Positions 5,925 to 13,332 of a stretch of DNA of 14,331 bases are shown piece by piece. The position numbers and the translations under genes were made by a program. The DNA is from an uncultured Prevotella sp. (GTDB lineage Bacteria > Bacteroidota > Bacteroidia > Bacteroidales > Bacteroidaceae). The notes beneath the pieces are model-generated. The model worked only from the letters and a program-made list of their open reading frames with translations. It was not told the DNA's origin and ran no database searches. The stretch spans positions 1 through 14,331 of the forward strand of contig ONMG01000222.1 of NCBI GenBank assembly GCA_900318855.1, written 5' to 3'. How positions within the stretch are numbered: the stretch's first letter is position 1; each line of letters starts with the position of its first letter.

Positions 5925-8888
5925 ATGAGACAAACATTACGCATCACCGCCCTGGCATTCTTGTTTGCAGGCACCCTAATCACAGCCCATGCCACTGGCA
6001 TCACACCAGGCTGGAGTATCCAGTTCAACTCTGAGAAAGTTTTCAACCAATTCAAAGTTCTCGACAACAACAACGACGAGTCTACATGGATTTACTATGT
6101 CGACGGAAGCGGCAAAGGCAGCGCATGCTATGTCTACAATACTCAGAACGATGCCGACGACTGGCTTGTCACACCTGCAATTGCACTGAAAGCAGGAATC
6201 CACTATAAGTTGAGATTCCATGCACGTGCCAACAGCAACTACTACAAGGAAAACCTTGAGGTTAAAGCAGCTACTGATGCCAGTGTTGCCCGACTGTCAT
6301 CAGGGACAAGTCTTCTCCCCAACACCGAACTGGGCAACGATACTACCTTCTTCGAACGTTCCTTCACTCCCGACCACGACGGCGACTACTACTTTGGCTT
6401 CCACGCTATTTCGAAAGCCAATGCCAACAGATTGTTTCTTTACGACATAAGCATCAGCGAAGGCGCCTCAGATGTCGCCCCCTCCATGGTGAGAAATGTG
6501 CATATCGTGCCCGATGCCACCGGTAAGCTCACTGCCAGCGTACAGTTCACTACTCCTGCCACCACCGTAGGCGGTGCAACACTGACGTCGGTCGACAGTG
6601 TTCTCATCGAACGAAACGGAGTGCTCATCAGTACGCTCCGCAATCTTCCACCAGCCAGCCGACGCAGCTACTCCGATCTTCAGGGAGCCATCAATGGAAA
6701 CAACACCTACACACTAACAGCTTATAAAGACGGAGCAAAAAGCGACCCAGCCACAGCTACAGCCTTCATTGGAGTCGTAGCACCACAGCGTCCGTCGCAA
6801 GCAGCCATTGAAGCCGACGGCACTGCAATACTGATGAAATGGTCAAAGGTGGCAGAGGGAGAAACCGAAGGAAGATTCAATCCCGACTTGCTCTCTTATG
6901 AAGTGTTTGGCTTCGACGCCACCAACAAGCCCACCATCAAGATGGCCACTGTTGAGAACGACACCACGTGCACTCTTGCTGTCAACACCTCTGAGGGTGC
7001 ACAACACCTCGCTCAATACGCAGTAAGAGCTGTCAACACAGGTGGTGCCAGCGGCTTCACCTATTCTAACGCCCTTATCTCCGGCGCCCCCTACACACTG
7101 CCTTTCCGCGAGAGTTTCACCGCAAACGGCAAACAGAGCTTTGAGCATTTCTGGTGGATGGATGGCGAAGGAAACGGCTACTTTTACGGTATCTCAAACA
7201 TTGCCTTCGACAAGAATTCTTCTGATGGCGACGCTTCCTCACTGAAATACTCTATCTACGGATATAACGACAAGCTGAACCTTAAGACCGGAAAAGTGAA
7301 ACTCACAAACTCCAAGAACCTTAAGATGGCTTTCGATTACCGTACAGACGGCGCTGACAAATGCGTGATGAATGTGGATGCGCTGATGCCCGACGGCTCC
7401 CTTCTCAACCTCAAGAAGTTCGACCTCAACAATGCCTCCACATGGCAGAAAGCCATTGTGAGCCTTCCCTCCTATTTAGGACTGCTCGACTACGTCATGC
7501 TGCAAATCCAGCTGGAGTGCACAGGCTCGCCAGACAATATACAGACTCTCTATGTCGACAATGTGAATATCGCCGATACTCCCGACCACGATGCTGCGGT
7601 TAAGCTCAGTCTTCCCGAGAAGGCACAGAAGGGTAAGACCACTCAGCTCACCGTCCGCGTAACGAACCTCGGCTCCATGGAGGCCCGGAACTACAAGGTG
7701 AGCATCACTCAGCAAGCCGACACACTCTTCAGCCAGCAAGTAAGCGAGCCTCTTGCTGCCTTTGGCTATCGCGACTTCAGCGTAAGCTTCACACCCAACG
7801 TACTCGCCACCGACGACAGTCTGGCTCTGAAAGCGAGCGTAGAGCTTAATGGCGATGAGAATACATCCAACAATGTGGCTGATGGCAAATTGGCAGTCTA
7901 CGACTATACCGGACTTACCATCACCGATCTCACAGCCACCAGTGGAAAGAACAATGTGACACTTCACTGGTCGGCTCCCGCAACTCACAACGAGCAAGTC
8001 ACAGAGAGTTTCGAGACCTATACTCCTTGGATTACAACAGGTATCGGCGACTGGGTGACTTTGGCCAAAGACTCCGCTTTAGCCGGTTCGCTCTTCGATG
8101 ACTTCCAGATGCCTCACGAGCACGAGCACTATGCCTTCATGGTGACCAACTTCGAGCCCGACTACCATGCAGGCAGCTACTATCCTGGCCACACGGGCTT
8201 CAGTTACCTCTCTTCCGTCTATGGCGTAAGCGACGACTTCAAAGAGCATAAGGCTACCGACCGCTGGCTTATCAGTCCGGCTCTCTCGGGCAATGCCCAG
8301 ACCATAAAGTTCTATGCTCTGAAGCATGATGGCTCCAAGAAAGCTTACAATGAGCACGTGAGAGTGCTCTATTCCACCACCGACAATGCCCCTGAGAGCT
8401 TCAAACCTGCTGGCGACGAGCAACTGATTTCGAGTCCCAATTGGCAGGAAGTGACAGCTTCTATTCCAGCAGGTGCCACCTTCTTCGCCATTCGAAGCAA
8501 GAACGCTCCCGGCGACTGCAACTGGCTGGCCCTCGACGACATCAGCTATGAAAAGGGCACTGGCCACGTGAAGAACTATCGCGTCTACCGTGACGGAAAA
8601 CTTGTGGGCGAAGTCAAGGAAGGCACAGCATTCACTGACGAGGGACTCTCTGAAGGCACCTACACCTACCAGGTGACTGTCGTCTACATGAACGGCAACG
8701 AGACAGCTCCCGTCACCGTGAAAGCCACTGTCGACGCAACGACCGGCATTATCAGTATCAGCAGCAGTCACGAGACCTTCGATGTATTCGACCTTAGTGG
8801 CCGTCTGGTAAGGAAGAATACCACCGGACTGAACGGACTACCCAAGGGGGTATACATTGTCAATGGCATTAAGATCACTGTGAAATAA
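5925..8888 (+). CDS. T9SS-secreted multidomain surface protein with three jelly-roll (choice-of-anchor J-like) domains
   Basis: The reading frame is open much further upstream, but the start is set at 5925, where a signal peptide begins (MRQTLRITALAFLFAGTLIT, residues 1-20, to about A23). The 987-residue product has a first jelly-roll domain (~25-180, DDWLVTPAI at 78-86), fibronectin III-like segments (~185-385), a second jelly-roll domain (~390-550), a CARDB-like Ig domain (~555-660), a third jelly-roll domain (~690-876, DRWLISPALS at 779-788, LALDDISYE at 868-876), a final Fn3 domain (~880-935) and a T9SS type A tail (~940-987: FDVFDLSGR, GLPKGVYIVNG). This arrangement resembles the cleaved-adhesin modules of Porphyromonas and Prevotella surface proteins. 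No catalytic motif is visible. It probably binds glycan or protein at the surface, and its link to the upstream operon is only positional. Confidence 0.9.
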   Translation: MRQTLRITALAFLFAGTLITAHATGITPGWSIQFNSEKVFNQFKVLDNNNDESTWIYYVDGSGKGSACYVYNTQNDADDWLVTPAIALKAGIHYKLRFHARANSNYYKENLEVKAATDASVARLSSGTSLLPNTELGNDTTFFERSFTPDHDGDYYFGFHAISKANANRLFLYDISISEGASDVAPSMVRNVHIVPDATGKLTASVQFTTPATTVGGATLTSVDSVLIERNGVLISTLRNLPPASRRSYSDLQGAINGNNTYTLTAYKDGAKSDPATATAFIGVVAPQRPSQAAIEADGTAILMKWSKVAEGETEGRFNPDLLSYEVFGFDATNKPTIKMATVENDTTCTLAVNTSEGAQHLAQYAVRAVNTGGASGFTYSNALISGAPYTLPFRESFTANGKQSFEHFWWMDGEGNGYFYGISNIAFDKNSSDGDASSLKYSIYGYNDKLNLKTGKVKLTNSKNLKMAFDYRTDGADKCVMNVDALMPDGSLLNLKKFDLNNASTWQKAIVSLPSYLGLLDYVMLQIQLECTGSPDNIQTLYVDNVNIADTPDHDAAVKLSLPEKAQKGKTTQLTVRVTNLGSMEARNYKVSITQQADTLFSQQVSEPLAAFGYRDFSVSFTPNVLATDDSLALKASVELNGDENTSNNVADGKLAVYDYTGLTITDLTATSGKNNVTLHWSAPATHNEQVTESFETYTPWITTGIGDWVTLAKDSALAGSLFDDFQMPHEHEHYAFMVTNFEPDYHAGSYYPGHTGFSYLSSVYGVSDDFKEHKATDRWLISPALSGNAQTIKFYALKHDGSKKAYNEHVRVLYSTTDNAPESFKPAGDEQLISSPNWQEVTASIPAGATFFAIRSKNAPGDCNWLALDDISYEKGTGHVKNYRVYRDGKLVGEVKEGTAFTDEGLSEGTYTYQVTVVYMNGNETAPVTVKATVDATTGIISISSSHETFDVFDLSGRLVRKNTTGLNGLPKGVYIVNGIKITVK

Positions 8889-8966
8889 ATTTCCATAGCC
8901 GGTGTCCAGCACTTATACAGGGCATGGCACTCACTACAGTCCGAAGACGACATTTCTAAGTACAGC

Positions 8967-9004
8967 AAGGGCTGGGTCGCATCTCCGACCCAGCCCTTAT
9001 TTTG
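8967..9004. terminator. Intrinsic terminator between convergent genes
   Basis: AAGGGCTGGGTCG (8967-8979) pairs perfectly over 13 bp with CGACCCAGCCCTT (8986-8998) around a 6-base loop, followed by ATTTT (8999-9003). It lies between the plus-strand surface protein (stop at 8888) and the minus-strand glycosidase (stop at 9028). The T-run is on the plus strand, so termination should be stronger in that direction, but the stem can serve both genes. Confidence 0.88.
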
Positions 9005-9027
9005 AAGATCCTTGTTAAGAGCAGTCG

Positions 9028-11277
9028 CTATCTTACAGCCACTTTCCTTCCGTTAACAATGTAGACACCACGGGGTAAAGCTATAAATCTGCAACCTTTC
9101 ACCTTTTGAGAGACCACAGCAGTTCCTATAATTTCATAAATTGTGCACAGCTGTCCTGCGCCTGATGCCCTCACTTTGATGCCTCCCTGCACAGAACACA
9201 CCTCCAATGAACGACTGCCCGTCTTGAGGGTACTGACTCCGGTGGACATCACATTGTGGATAATGCCATTCCAGTTCTCAAGTCCGAGCGTACCGAGATA
9301 GCTATCGAGCACCGACGACTCGTTTTCCGTGTCAGCAGCCTTCCATACGTAGTAGGCAGGCTTCGGATTGCCGTCGTAGTCGCGCAAACCAATACGCAGC
9401 CCGTCCTCAACAGGATTGTCCCTCCAGTTGTGCCACTGAATGGCGTCGACACCCTTCAGTTGCTTCACCTTCTTCCATATCAACGCAGCTCCGGCAGCTT
9501 GCAATTTCAAGTCGTCCTCATCATAGGAAGGAGAGTTGGTGCCATTCTCCGAGAAGAAGAGAGGACGTTTGACCGCGCCCTTATAAAGATTCTTTGATTG
9601 AAGCATCCATGCACTGATTACCTCAGGGTTCTGGAATGTTATGTAGCTGGTGTTAAGGTCATAGGTCGCCTGCTTATCATTCACCCAATAAGCAGGCGCT
9701 CTGAGATTCTGCGGATAGGGATGTAAGGCCACACCCCATTGATAATCGCCTTCAGCATGACTATAGTCCACCATTTTCTCGAGCATCTCCTTCGTGGGGT
9801 AGTTGCCGCTCGTTGCGTAGTTCCAGAAATGAGTGAACGAACCGAGCACATAGGCATTTTGGTCGTATTGTCTTGCAATATTATAGACCAGACGCATTGA
9901 CTTCTCGTAGGTGTCCAGATAGCGCAACATAGGCTGTGTCCCCATATTAGTCCAGTAGGATCCATTATCCACCTCGTTGTGCATAATCCAATAGTTGATT
10001 CTTCCGTTGGCCTCCTGCGAATAGCGGTCAGCCAGATAGTTGATGATGGCGGCATAGAGTCTCACCCCGTCCTCGGTAGCCACATTAGGCATCGTGTAGG
10101 GCCCGGTAGTGTACTCAGGATGACAGATGGTCTGTGCAAATCCACTTTCGCCCCCACCGGGCGTAGCGAGCAGAATGGCAAGAGTGAGTATACCGCGTGA
10201 GGTGGCTGCTTTGAAGACACCATCGTAGTATGCCACCCTGGAGCTGTTGATATAGTAGGTGCGTCCTCCATACTCATAAGGGGTAGTGAAGCCACCCGTA
10301 CTTCTAAGGCCTATAAGCTCGTTGAGCACCACGTTCACCGTCACGCTGCCCACTCGGAGCGAGTCGAGGTCATAAGAGTAAGAGTTAGTGATGTAGCCTC
10401 CCAGACCTTTCTTCGATTTGAGAATCATCTTCTGAGCACTGCGCAGAGGAGTCACCTCGTCAACGTAGCGGGCTTTGGAGAGCAGTTTCGTGCAGCCAGC
10501 ATCGACGACAATCCAACGTGATAGCAGACGGTCACGGATGTTGCCCGTTGTGACCATGCGCGGAACGGCGACCTCGAAAGTGCTTCCGGAAAGCTGTTTT
10601 ACGACAACGGCCTTCTCCAACGTCGTGACGTTTCCATTCACGGGCACCTCAGCCAAGGCGCAATCGGCCGAACTACTAAGCTGACCTCTCACCACCACTT
10701 GATCGGCTGTGACGCTCACGTGAGTAATGCTGCAAAGATAGTTTCCATTGAGGTAGTCGACAAGTCCATTGGCAAAGACAAGCTTATCAGTCCAAGTGGC
10801 TGCGCCTACACCTATCATCTCCAGCGACCGCACCTGCAGAGTGACGCCAGCCTGGGTACCAAAGTCGAAACGCAACCGATCGTTCTTGTGGCCCCAGTCG
10901 AATTGCTGTAGCTGAGCCGAAAGGTCGATGGTGACCCTCTTCCACTCGGAACACCTCGGCATCAGTCCATACTTGTGCACCGAGCGTGGCTCCGTAGTCG
11001 GGTCGGCGAAGAATAGCTGAAGATCGTTGATATCCGTATCACTCCTGTACTCATAGGTGAGTTGAGTGACGTTGCCCGGAATATCAGAGGCAAACTGCGT
11101 AGTGAAAACATAAGGGTCGCCACCAGTGGTAACAATGGTGTAGCCTGTTGATGCCGAGCCCGACAAAGTGAGTTGATTAGAAAGAGCAGAAGTAAGCTGC
11201 AAGTCATAAGCCTTTCCCACAGCTGGGGAAAAAAGCAAGGCAATGACAACCAATAAGGTTTGAGTTAAGTTTCTCAT
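9028..11277 (-). CDS. T9SS-secreted glycosidase-like protein (DUF5722-like, clan GH-A-type TIM barrel)
   Basis: This 749-residue protein has a signal peptide (residues ~1-23, LLVVIALLFSPAVGKA). An N-terminal beta-rich region (~25-280) includes a jelly-roll resembling a carbohydrate-binding module (~25-155). A TIM barrel (~285-650) follows, with YWIMHNEVDN (429-438), whose N434-E435 is the classic Asn-Glu acid/base pair after strand 4 of clan GH-A, and LFFSENGTN (574-582), whose E577 sits where the strand 7 nucleophile is expected. The C-terminus (~685-749) is a T9SS sorting domain ending in LPRGVYIVNGRKVAVR (734-749). I recall this barrel as DUF5722 but cannot confirm it here. It is predicted to cleave a polysaccharide at the cell surface; the substrate is unknown. 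It is convergent with the jelly-roll protein gene and shares its type of tail. Confidence 0.85.
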   Translation of the reverse strand: MRNLTQTLLVVIALLFSPAVGKAYDLQLTSALSNQLTLSGSASTGYTIVTTGGDPYVFTTQFASDIPGNVTQLTYEYRSDTDINDLQLFFADPTTEPRSVHKYGLMPRCSEWKRVTIDLSAQLQQFDWGHKNDRLRFDFGTQAGVTLQVRSLEMIGVGAATWTDKLVFANGLVDYLNGNYLCSITHVSVTADQVVVRGQLSSSADCALAEVPVNGNVTTLEKAVVVKQLSGSTFEVAVPRMVTTGNIRDRLLSRWIVVDAGCTKLLSKARYVDEVTPLRSAQKMILKSKKGLGGYITNSYSYDLDSLRVGSVTVNVVLNELIGLRSTGGFTTPYEYGGRTYYINSSRVAYYDGVFKAATSRGILTLAILLATPGGGESGFAQTICHPEYTTGPYTMPNVATEDGVRLYAAIINYLADRYSQEANGRINYWIMHNEVDNGSYWTNMGTQPMLRYLDTYEKSMRLVYNIARQYDQNAYVLGSFTHFWNYATSGNYPTKEMLEKMVDYSHAEGDYQWGVALHPYPQNLRAPAYWVNDKQATYDLNTSYITFQNPEVISAWMLQSKNLYKGAVKRPLFFSENGTNSPSYDEDDLKLQAAGAALIWKKVKQLKGVDAIQWHNWRDNPVEDGLRIGLRDYDGNPKPAYYVWKAADTENESSVLDSYLGTLGLENWNGIIHNVMSTGVSTLKTGSRSLEVCSVQGGIKVRASGAGQLCTIYEIIGTAVVSQKVKGCRFIALPRGVYIVNGRKVAVR

Positions 11278-11304
11278 AACGGTTTAAGTACTACTAAGAC
11301 GAGG

Positions 11305-11312
11305 CAAAAATA
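11305..11312 (-). promoter_or_regulatory. -7 promoter box for the DUF5722-like gene
   Basis: On the minus strand these bases read TATTTTTG, an exact match to TAnnTTTG, 27 bases before the start codon at 11277. No good -33 TTTG is seen at the usual distance, so the assignment rests on the -7 element alone. Confidence 0.45.
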
Positions 11313-11394
11313 GCGAAAAAACGAGAAACCTTCCCCATTAGGCCAAAAAGCCAATCTGTTTTACCAAAAAAACAGGCACTTTCTCTCCCCCATC

Positions 11395-11610
11395 ATGCTA
11401 TTTCCTGCTCGTCAACAACCTCAATCTCTCTCCACCAACCAAAGCAAGAATGCTTCCAGTGACTGTAAGTGGCAGGCCATAGACCACACAACCAGCATTG
11501 TCAATATCAGTAGCAGTCATGACTCCTTCGATGTCTATGAACTCAGCGGCCGGAGAGTTGAGAACATTAAAGGCTGAATTGAAATTCAATCCAGCCCTCA
11601 TTGCCTATTC
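11395..11610 (+). pseudogene. Decayed T9SS sorting-domain remnant of a lost surface protein
   Basis: Bases 11497-11559 encode NISSSHDSFDVYELSGRRV, clearly related to SISSSHETFDVFDLSGRLV at the end of the 987-residue surface protein; 46 of 63 bases match 8748-8810 by eye. Just upstream, 11456-11467 encode PVTV in another frame, matching PVTV of the same protein. The distance from those Val codons to the shared Ile codon is 38 bases here and 36 there, so a net two-base change breaks the frame. A stop (TGA, 11575-11577) truncates the tail before the usual KGVYIVNG end. No signal peptide or domains remain. This is a fragment, not a functional 60-residue gene. Confidence 0.75.
11572..11596. terminator. 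Hairpin serving the GH20 transcript and/or the remnant
   Basis: GGCTGAATTGA (11572-11582) pairs with TCAATCCAGCC (11586-11596) with a single A-C mismatch. On the minus strand the stem is followed by TTTAATG, so it can terminate the GH20/MBL transcript, whose last stop codon lies about 110 bases before it. On the plus strand it begins inside the last sense codon and stop codon of the remnant, and no T-run follows. Confidence 0.5.
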
Positions 11611-11705
11611 AATTAATACTTCAGCATGCCTTTTCCTCAACATACCAGGAAGCGGCCACAAGTGAAGCCGATTGTTGATTTACCATCACACTAACCATTA
11701 TGAAA

Positions 11706-13331
11706 TTATTTACTTACGCCTCCAGAGTCCAACAAATCTGTTCTGTAATAATAGCCATTCAATTTATAGACAGACAGGATTTGAGGCAACCTCTGTAAAA
11801 GACTATCTACATTCCTTCGCTCCGGCTTTGTCCACTGCACCTCGGCAAGAGCTGTGAGCCTCGGCAAAAGTTCACGCTGAAGCTCCTTTTCCGTTGGGAC
11901 CCATTCCGTCCAAATACAACCCTGAACTCCTACTATATTTTTCTTATCTTCTTGATTTAGCGCTGTAGGCTCAACAGGATAATCATAGATAGAAGAAAAA
12001 CTATCTCTGCCTTTGCGTCGCAAATTATTAGGATCACTCAGATAGAAATTAGATATCGTGCCCACTATAGTATGATATCCCCTTCTTGCAGCATCAATCA
12101 CAGATCCTGGTCCGGTCCACGCTAAGACCACTACATCCTTAGCAGGGTTTCCATTTAAAATTTCATTCCATCCCATTACCTTTCTACCATTTTGACGAAC
12201 CAGTCTCCCTGCCTGCTCCATAAACCAATTCTGCAACTGATCTTCCTTCGAATGTCCCGCAACATCCTTGAAGTTCAGTTCAGATATCTTCGCTTGGCAT
12301 TTCGGACAATGCTTCCAACGAGTTTTTGGACACTCATCCCCGCCCAAATGAATGTAGGGTGACGGGAACAATTCTATTACTTGACGGATTACATCTTGAG
12401 CAAACTTTACCGCCTTTCCATTCCCGGCACATAACACATCAGGAAACACGCCCCATCGGTTTTGCACTTTATAGGGTCCACCTGTACACCCAAATTGGGG
12501 ATAAGCTGCAAGAGCTGCGCTCATATGACCGGGCATATCAATCTCTGGAATGATCGTTATAAAACGGGCAGCAGCATATGCCACAAGATCGCGCACCTGC
12601 TTCTGAGTATAAAAACCGCTAACCGTTACGGTGTCTACAGTGTTATCACTAAGTAAAGAACCGACACGATGAGAACCGACGGAGATAAGGTGAGGATACC
12701 CTTTTATAGCTAGACGCCAACCTTGATCTTCAGTAAGATGCAAATGGAAATAATTGATATTATGAAGCGACAGTTCATCTATCATGCGTTTCAAGCAGTC
12801 AATAGAGAAGAAATGACGTCCCACATCTAAAAGGAATCCGCGATAAGCATAATTTGGGTAGTCAACAATATCTACAGCAGGAAGCAGGATTGTCTTAGAA
12901 TTCTCTGAGACTGGAAGTGCCTTACGGAAGGTTTGCACAGCATGAAAGATGGCTCCCGGATTCTTACCCAACAGTTCTACCCGATGTGATTGTGCATGAA
13001 TTTGATAGCCTTCTTGCTGCTCTATACTACTATCTATTGCCAGAGTAATCTGATTATCCTGCCTCTTCCGTGTAGTCCCAACCGCTATTCCAGTCATTTC
13101 TTTAATATAATTACTTAAGAAACGACCACATCGCCTCAAGTCCTTTCCGCCTAATTTCCCTACATATATGGTAGTAGAAGGCGAGAGCACGAATGGTTCA
13201 GCATTGCAGAGACGTACTTCTTGTGGCAACGGAATGACGTTCCAATTCGCTTTAGGCACAATACGTCCCTCAACATTATCAGCAAACATCATAAAGAAAA
13301 TTACGAACAAAACAAGTCGCGTTCTCATCAT
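11706..13331 (-). CDS. GH20 beta-N-acetylhexosaminidase, secreted
   Basis: I start at 13331, where MMRTRLVLFVIFFMMFADN gives a signal peptide (13328 is equally possible); the frame is open to 13364, but that would overlap the upstream gene and spoil the signal. The 541-residue product has the N-terminal GH20b alpha/beta domain (~25-155, VIPLPQEV at 32-39) and the catalytic barrel: YRGFLLDVGRHF (163-174), FHLHLTEDQGWRL (195-207), PEIDMPGH (262-269) and IHLGGDECP (327-335), where D332-E333 is the conserved catalytic pair for substrate-assisted hydrolysis. Family length is normal. It removes terminal beta-linked GlcNAc or GalNAc from glycoproteins, chitin fragments or host glycans, in the periplasm or at the surface. 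It has no T9SS tail and no lipobox. It sits one base after the MBL-fold gene and is probably translationally coupled to it. Confidence 0.95.
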   Translation of the reverse strand: MMRTRLVLFVIFFMMFADNVEGRIVPKANWNVIPLPQEVRLCNAEPFVLSPSTTIYVGKLGGKDLRRCGRFLSNYIKEMTGIAVGTTRKRQDNQITLAIDSSIEQQEGYQIHAQSHRVELLGKNPGAIFHAVQTFRKALPVSENSKTILLPAVDIVDYPNYAYRGFLLDVGRHFFSIDCLKRMIDELSLHNINYFHLHLTEDQGWRLAIKGYPHLISVGSHRVGSLLSDNTVDTVTVSGFYTQKQVRDLVAYAAARFITIIPEIDMPGHMSAALAAYPQFGCTGGPYKVQNRWGVFPDVLCAGNGKAVKFAQDVIRQVIELFPSPYIHLGGDECPKTRWKHCPKCQAKISELNFKDVAGHSKEDQLQNWFMEQAGRLVRQNGRKVMGWNEILNGNPAKDVVVLAWTGPGSVIDAARRGYHTIVGTISNFYLSDPNNLRRKGRDSFSSIYDYPVEPTALNQEDKKNIVGVQGCIWTEWVPTEKELQRELLPRLTALAEVQWTKPERRNVDSLLQRLPQILSVYKLNGYYYRTDLLDSGGVSK

Positions 13332-13332
13332 A

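Larger units (their letters stand above)
11278..11705. other. 428-base intergenic region between the GH-A-like and GH20 genes
   Basis: From right to left it holds about 95 bases in which I see nothing beyond a weak TTCCT/AGGAA dyad, a terminator-like hairpin (11572-11596), the T9SS-tail remnant, and the leader and promoter of the minus-strand glycosidase. No intact gene is supported. Confidence 0.7.

Noticed and set aside
8079..8771. 230-codon antisense frame inside the surface protein gene
   Set aside because: The sense strand has continuous recognisable domains here; the antisense product has none.
8840..9075. Inverted repeat formed by the two facing T9SS tails
   Set aside because: The encoded ends are similar (GVYIVNG), but the DNA has diverged too much to be a recent duplication or recombination site; it reflects a shared protein signal.
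11700..11857. Plus-strand frame beginning MKLFTYAS that looks like a gene start
   Set aside because: It is short, stops soon, and overlaps the coding 3' end of the GH20 gene; nothing supports expression.
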